DNA of 64,000 bases from Xylanibacter rarus. GTDB lineage: Bacteria > Bacteroidota > Bacteroidia > Bacteroidales > Bacteroidaceae. The position numbers and the translations under genes were made by a program. The stretch lies in NCBI RefSeq assembly GCF_001275135.1, contig NZ_LFQU01000001.1, forward strand, positions 248,001-312,000, written 5' to 3'. The notes under the pieces were generated by a model, which ran no database searches, had not been told where the DNA came from, and saw only the letters and a list, made by a program, of their open reading frames with translations. Below, piece by piece: positions 61,528 to 64,000 of this stretch (within the stretch, counting starts at the first letter, position 1; each line of letters opens with the position of its first letter).

Positions 61528-63927
61528 TCAGAAGCGCACTGTTATGCCGATGCTGGGCAGCAGAGTGCCGCTGTCCTGACTGATATACTTCATCTTGTAG
61601 CGCTGTTCGGCTGCCGGAGCGTCAGGATTTTCAATGACGCCAGTGCTCATCAGCACGTCTGGCTGGCTCAGAACGCTTTTTGTTATGTTCTGTATGTCGA
61701 GATAAAAGCCGAGCATCCAGCCTTTGAAGTAATAGTTCTTGTCTACGCGGATGTCAAGTTGGGCAAAGGCGTCAAGACGTTCGGTGTTAAACTTCGAATA
61801 GTCGTAATACGGTCGTCCCTGTGCGTCCCATGCCTCCACGAGCGACGATTTGTCAACGTCATACGGCGTATACGGACTGCCGCCTATCGCACTCAGCTTG
61901 GCTCCTATGCTCCAGTTGCGCGGCAGTTCGTAGGTGGCGCTCACGTTGGCTATGAACCGGTTGTCCCATGCCGAGTTGATGTATCCGGCATCAGAGTTGT
62001 TCTTGTATTGACTCTTGAATAATGTGAACGACGCCATAGACACCAGTTTGCCCGGTATCTGCCAGCGCATGGTGGCTTCGAGGCCGTAAGCCCTGCCCTT
62101 GGCCGACGAAACGAGCAGCTCGTTGCCCACAACGCCATAGTCGTTGCCCTTGCATGAGAGCGGAATGTTGTCGGCAACGGAGAGCGGAATGTCAGTGTAA
62201 TGCTTGTAGAAACCTTCCAGACTCACCGTTATCTGCTTGCCCGGTGTCCATTCAACGCCCAGCGCCGCGTTCTTTACGCGCATATATTCGAGCGACTTGT
62301 TGGCCAGTTGCCCATTTTCGTCCTTATATCCCAGGGCTGTGTATGGCGGCAGCTGATGATACATTCCGGCGCCGATGTTGACGGCCCACGACGGCAGAAA
62401 CTTGTAAGACAATGATAATGTGGGCGAGATGTGCTCCCAGAAGCGCGCTGTCAGGTCAGAATAAGAACATCCGTCGAGGCGCAGGCCCATGTTGGCCGTA
62501 AGTCTTCCGTTTTCACTCGTATAGCGCGCCGAACCGTAGGCTGCCCATCCTGCAAAGCTGATGTCGGTTGAGTATTGCGATATTGAGCTTTCGTTGTGAT
62601 AAACTCTTTGGTATGTGTGGTCGTTGTAGAAGGCATACCATGCTTCAACGCCCTCGCGCCATGTCCAGCGGTCGTTGTATGTGCGGTTTTCGGCTCTCAG
62701 CGACAGCTTCTGTTCGCGTGAACTGAGGTCGAGCGTAAGGTTTTCGGGAGCCGAATCGTCGTTATTGCGGTATTTAAGATTTTGGTTGCCCAAATAGTTA
62801 TAGCCGAGCGAAACCGTTGTTACGTTCTTTCCGGCATAATGTTTATAAGATGCGCCGAGCGTAAACGTCTGCTGCGTTATGCGGGGCAGGTAGCTCAGCA
62901 TGTATTCGGCGTCCTCTCCTTCTTGGTCAGTATTTAGTTTCATGTTGTCGATGCCCGTAAGCCCGAGGAAAGTTATTTCGTCTTTCTTTCCCAATTTGGT
63001 CTTTATTTTAAACTGTCCGTCTATGTAGTTTGGCAGGAAGGGCAGGCCGATCATCTTGAAGAGCAGTTGCAGATACGACTGGCGCACAGAGAACAGATAT
63101 GTTGTGTTGTTGCCGAAGTGGCCCATGCCGCTGAGCGACACTTCCGATGCGCCGAGAGTGGCCTTGAAAGAGTTTTCGTCGGTGTTGCCGTCGAGCAGAC
63201 TTATGTCCATCACCGAACTCAATGCGCCGCCGCGGTCAGCCGGAAATGCGCCTGTATAGAACTGCACTTCGCGTATAAGGTCGGCGTTTAGTATGCTCAC
63301 CGGGCCGCCCGACGCACCCTGAGTGGCAAAGTGGTTGATGTTAGGTATCTCTATGCCGTCCATGAAGAAACGGTTTTCCGACGGCGAGCCGCCCCTTACG
63401 ATAAGGTCGTTGCGATAGCCGATAGGAGAGAACGATACGCCCGGCACCGACCTCACAATGCGCGAGATGTCGCGGTTGCCGCCCGGACTCTTCTCTATCT
63501 CGCCGAGTCCTATTATCTGCATGCTCACCGGGCTTGGCTTTACGCGTCTTATCACGGGCACGCTAACCGTAACTTCGTTGAGATTCTTTGAGTCTTCGTC
63601 GAGTTCAATCTCTATCGTAGGCATCTTTGCCGACACGAAATATTCGGCAGACAGCACGCTCTTGTAGCCTATGCACGTAACGTAGAGCCGGCAGATGCCG
63701 GGGTTGACGCCGCTTATGACGAACACTCCGGTGGTGTCGGTGGCTGCTCCAACGCCCTGCAGACCCTGCACCGATACGCTTGCGCCTATGACAGGCTCGC
63801 GCGACAGTCTGTCTACGATGCGTCCGCGCACCGTAAACTTCTCTGATTCGGCATGCATGGCCGTTATCTGGAAGATGCAAATAAGGATGAATGCTATTCG
63901 CTGAAATGTGTGTAGAATGTATTTCAT
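61528..63927 (-). CDS. TonB-dependent receptor with N-terminal carboxypeptidase-like domain
   Basis: The 799-residue protein has a signal peptide (about 1-26, ending MHA), a CarboxypepD_reg-like beta-sandwich (about 31-110; TVRGRIVDRLSREPVIGASVSVQG and YVTCIGYKSV), a TonB-box-like NEVTVSVPV, a plug (about 130-250; IVRSVPGVSFSPIGYRNDLIVRGGSPSENRFFMDGIEIPNINHF) and a barrel ending GITVRF. It is of the single-receptor type: no SusD gene lies beside it within the window. The ligand is unknown. The bases after its start (63928-64000) show no clear promoter. Confidence 0.9.
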   Translation of the reverse strand: MKYILHTFQRIAFILICIFQITAMHAESEKFTVRGRIVDRLSREPVIGASVSVQGLQGVGAATDTTGVFVISGVNPGICRLYVTCIGYKSVLSAEYFVSAKMPTIEIELDEDSKNLNEVTVSVPVIRRVKPSPVSMQIIGLGEIEKSPGGNRDISRIVRSVPGVSFSPIGYRNDLIVRGGSPSENRFFMDGIEIPNINHFATQGASGGPVSILNADLIREVQFYTGAFPADRGGALSSVMDISLLDGNTDENSFKATLGASEVSLSGMGHFGNNTTYLFSVRQSYLQLLFKMIGLPFLPNYIDGQFKIKTKLGKKDEITFLGLTGIDNMKLNTDQEGEDAEYMLSYLPRITQQTFTLGASYKHYAGKNVTTVSLGYNYLGNQNLKYRNNDDSAPENLTLDLSSREQKLSLRAENRTYNDRWTWREGVEAWYAFYNDHTYQRVYHNESSISQYSTDISFAGWAAYGSARYTSENGRLTANMGLRLDGCSYSDLTARFWEHISPTLSLSYKFLPSWAVNIGAGMYHQLPPYTALGYKDENGQLANKSLEYMRVKNAALGVEWTPGKQITVSLEGFYKHYTDIPLSVADNIPLSCKGNDYGVVGNELLVSSAKGRAYGLEATMRWQIPGKLVSMASFTLFKSQYKNNSDAGYINSAWDNRFIANVSATYELPRNWSIGAKLSAIGGSPYTPYDVDKSSLVEAWDAQGRPYYDYSKFNTERLDAFAQLDIRVDKNYYFKGWMLGFYLDIQNITKSVLSQPDVLMSTGVIENPDAPAAEQRYKMKYISQDSGTLLPSIGITVRF

Positions 63928-64000
63928 ATAAATAATACAGAAGTTTTAAAAATGTAGTCGTGTCTGTTGATGCGTTCTGCGAAAGGCATCTGGCACTGTA

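Overview
The window looks like chromosomal DNA of a Bacteroidales bacterium, most likely Prevotellaceae (inferred; no ribosomal RNA gene is present to settle it). The signs are a MurF-Alr fusion, a DUF5723 protein, a DUF4954 hexapeptide-repeat protein, PnuT-type thiamine transport, GH97 and GH43 enzymes, and above all promoters of the Bacteroidetes type: a -7 box TAnnTTTG, often with TTTG or TTG 19-21 bp upstream. Most genes are of medium GC. A few stretches, notably 38.3-41.9 kb, are clearly more AT-rich.

Layout. 0-3.8 kb: the end of murF-alr, a hexuronate-type MFS transporter and a small outer-membrane barrel. 3.8-10.1 kb: a BtuB-like TonB receptor and a secreted DUF1593 protein, each behind a tandem array of 77-bp repeats that carry promoters, with a lipoprotein of unknown function between them. 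10.3-17.4 kb: housekeeping genes for B12-dependent ribonucleotide reductase, FolB, a cell-wall amidase, an MCE lipid-transport protein and DnaA. 17.6-19.7 kb (minus strand): a membrane protein / XRE regulator / M1-like peptidase cassette. 20-27.5 kb: a nitroreductase, a 1-kb gene-free stretch and a complete RND efflux operon. 27.6-31.5 kb (minus): a thiamine uptake operon (TonB receptor, PnuT-like transporter, thiamine pyrophosphokinase) under a TPP riboswitch. 32.3-35.5 kb: a lipoprotein / DUF5723 pair. 36-37.6 kb: class I fumarase. 38.3-41.9 kb: an AT-rich accessory island with an AbiEi/AbiEii-type toxin-antitoxin pair, a frameshifted two-lobed aspartyl protease gene and a 168-bp palindromic element. 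42-50.2 kb: NhaA, then a minus-strand group of M16 peptidase, DUF4954 and HflX with an old tandem duplication in the middle. 50.2-51.4 kb: a gene-free stretch with a probable small RNA and a MITE-like inverted repeat. 51.4-64 kb: GH97, FucO, a flavoprotein with a GH43 enzyme, ClpB and a third TonB receptor.

How the genes fit together: the thiamine genes form one pathway from the outer membrane to cofactor. The sugar genes (uronate transporter, GH97, GH43, FucO) fit a plant or host glycan degrader. A B12-dependent reductase beside a BtuB-like receptor fits reliance on imported corrinoid.

The observations most worth following are the 77-bp promoter arrays with covarying dyads, the hflX/sigma-factor chimera in a decayed duplication, the orphan promoter-terminator pair at 50.4 kb, the large palindrome at 41.7 kb, and a dispersed 95-bp hairpin element found at 3' ends of genes. 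No CRISPR array, tRNA, rRNA or intact transposase gene was seen.
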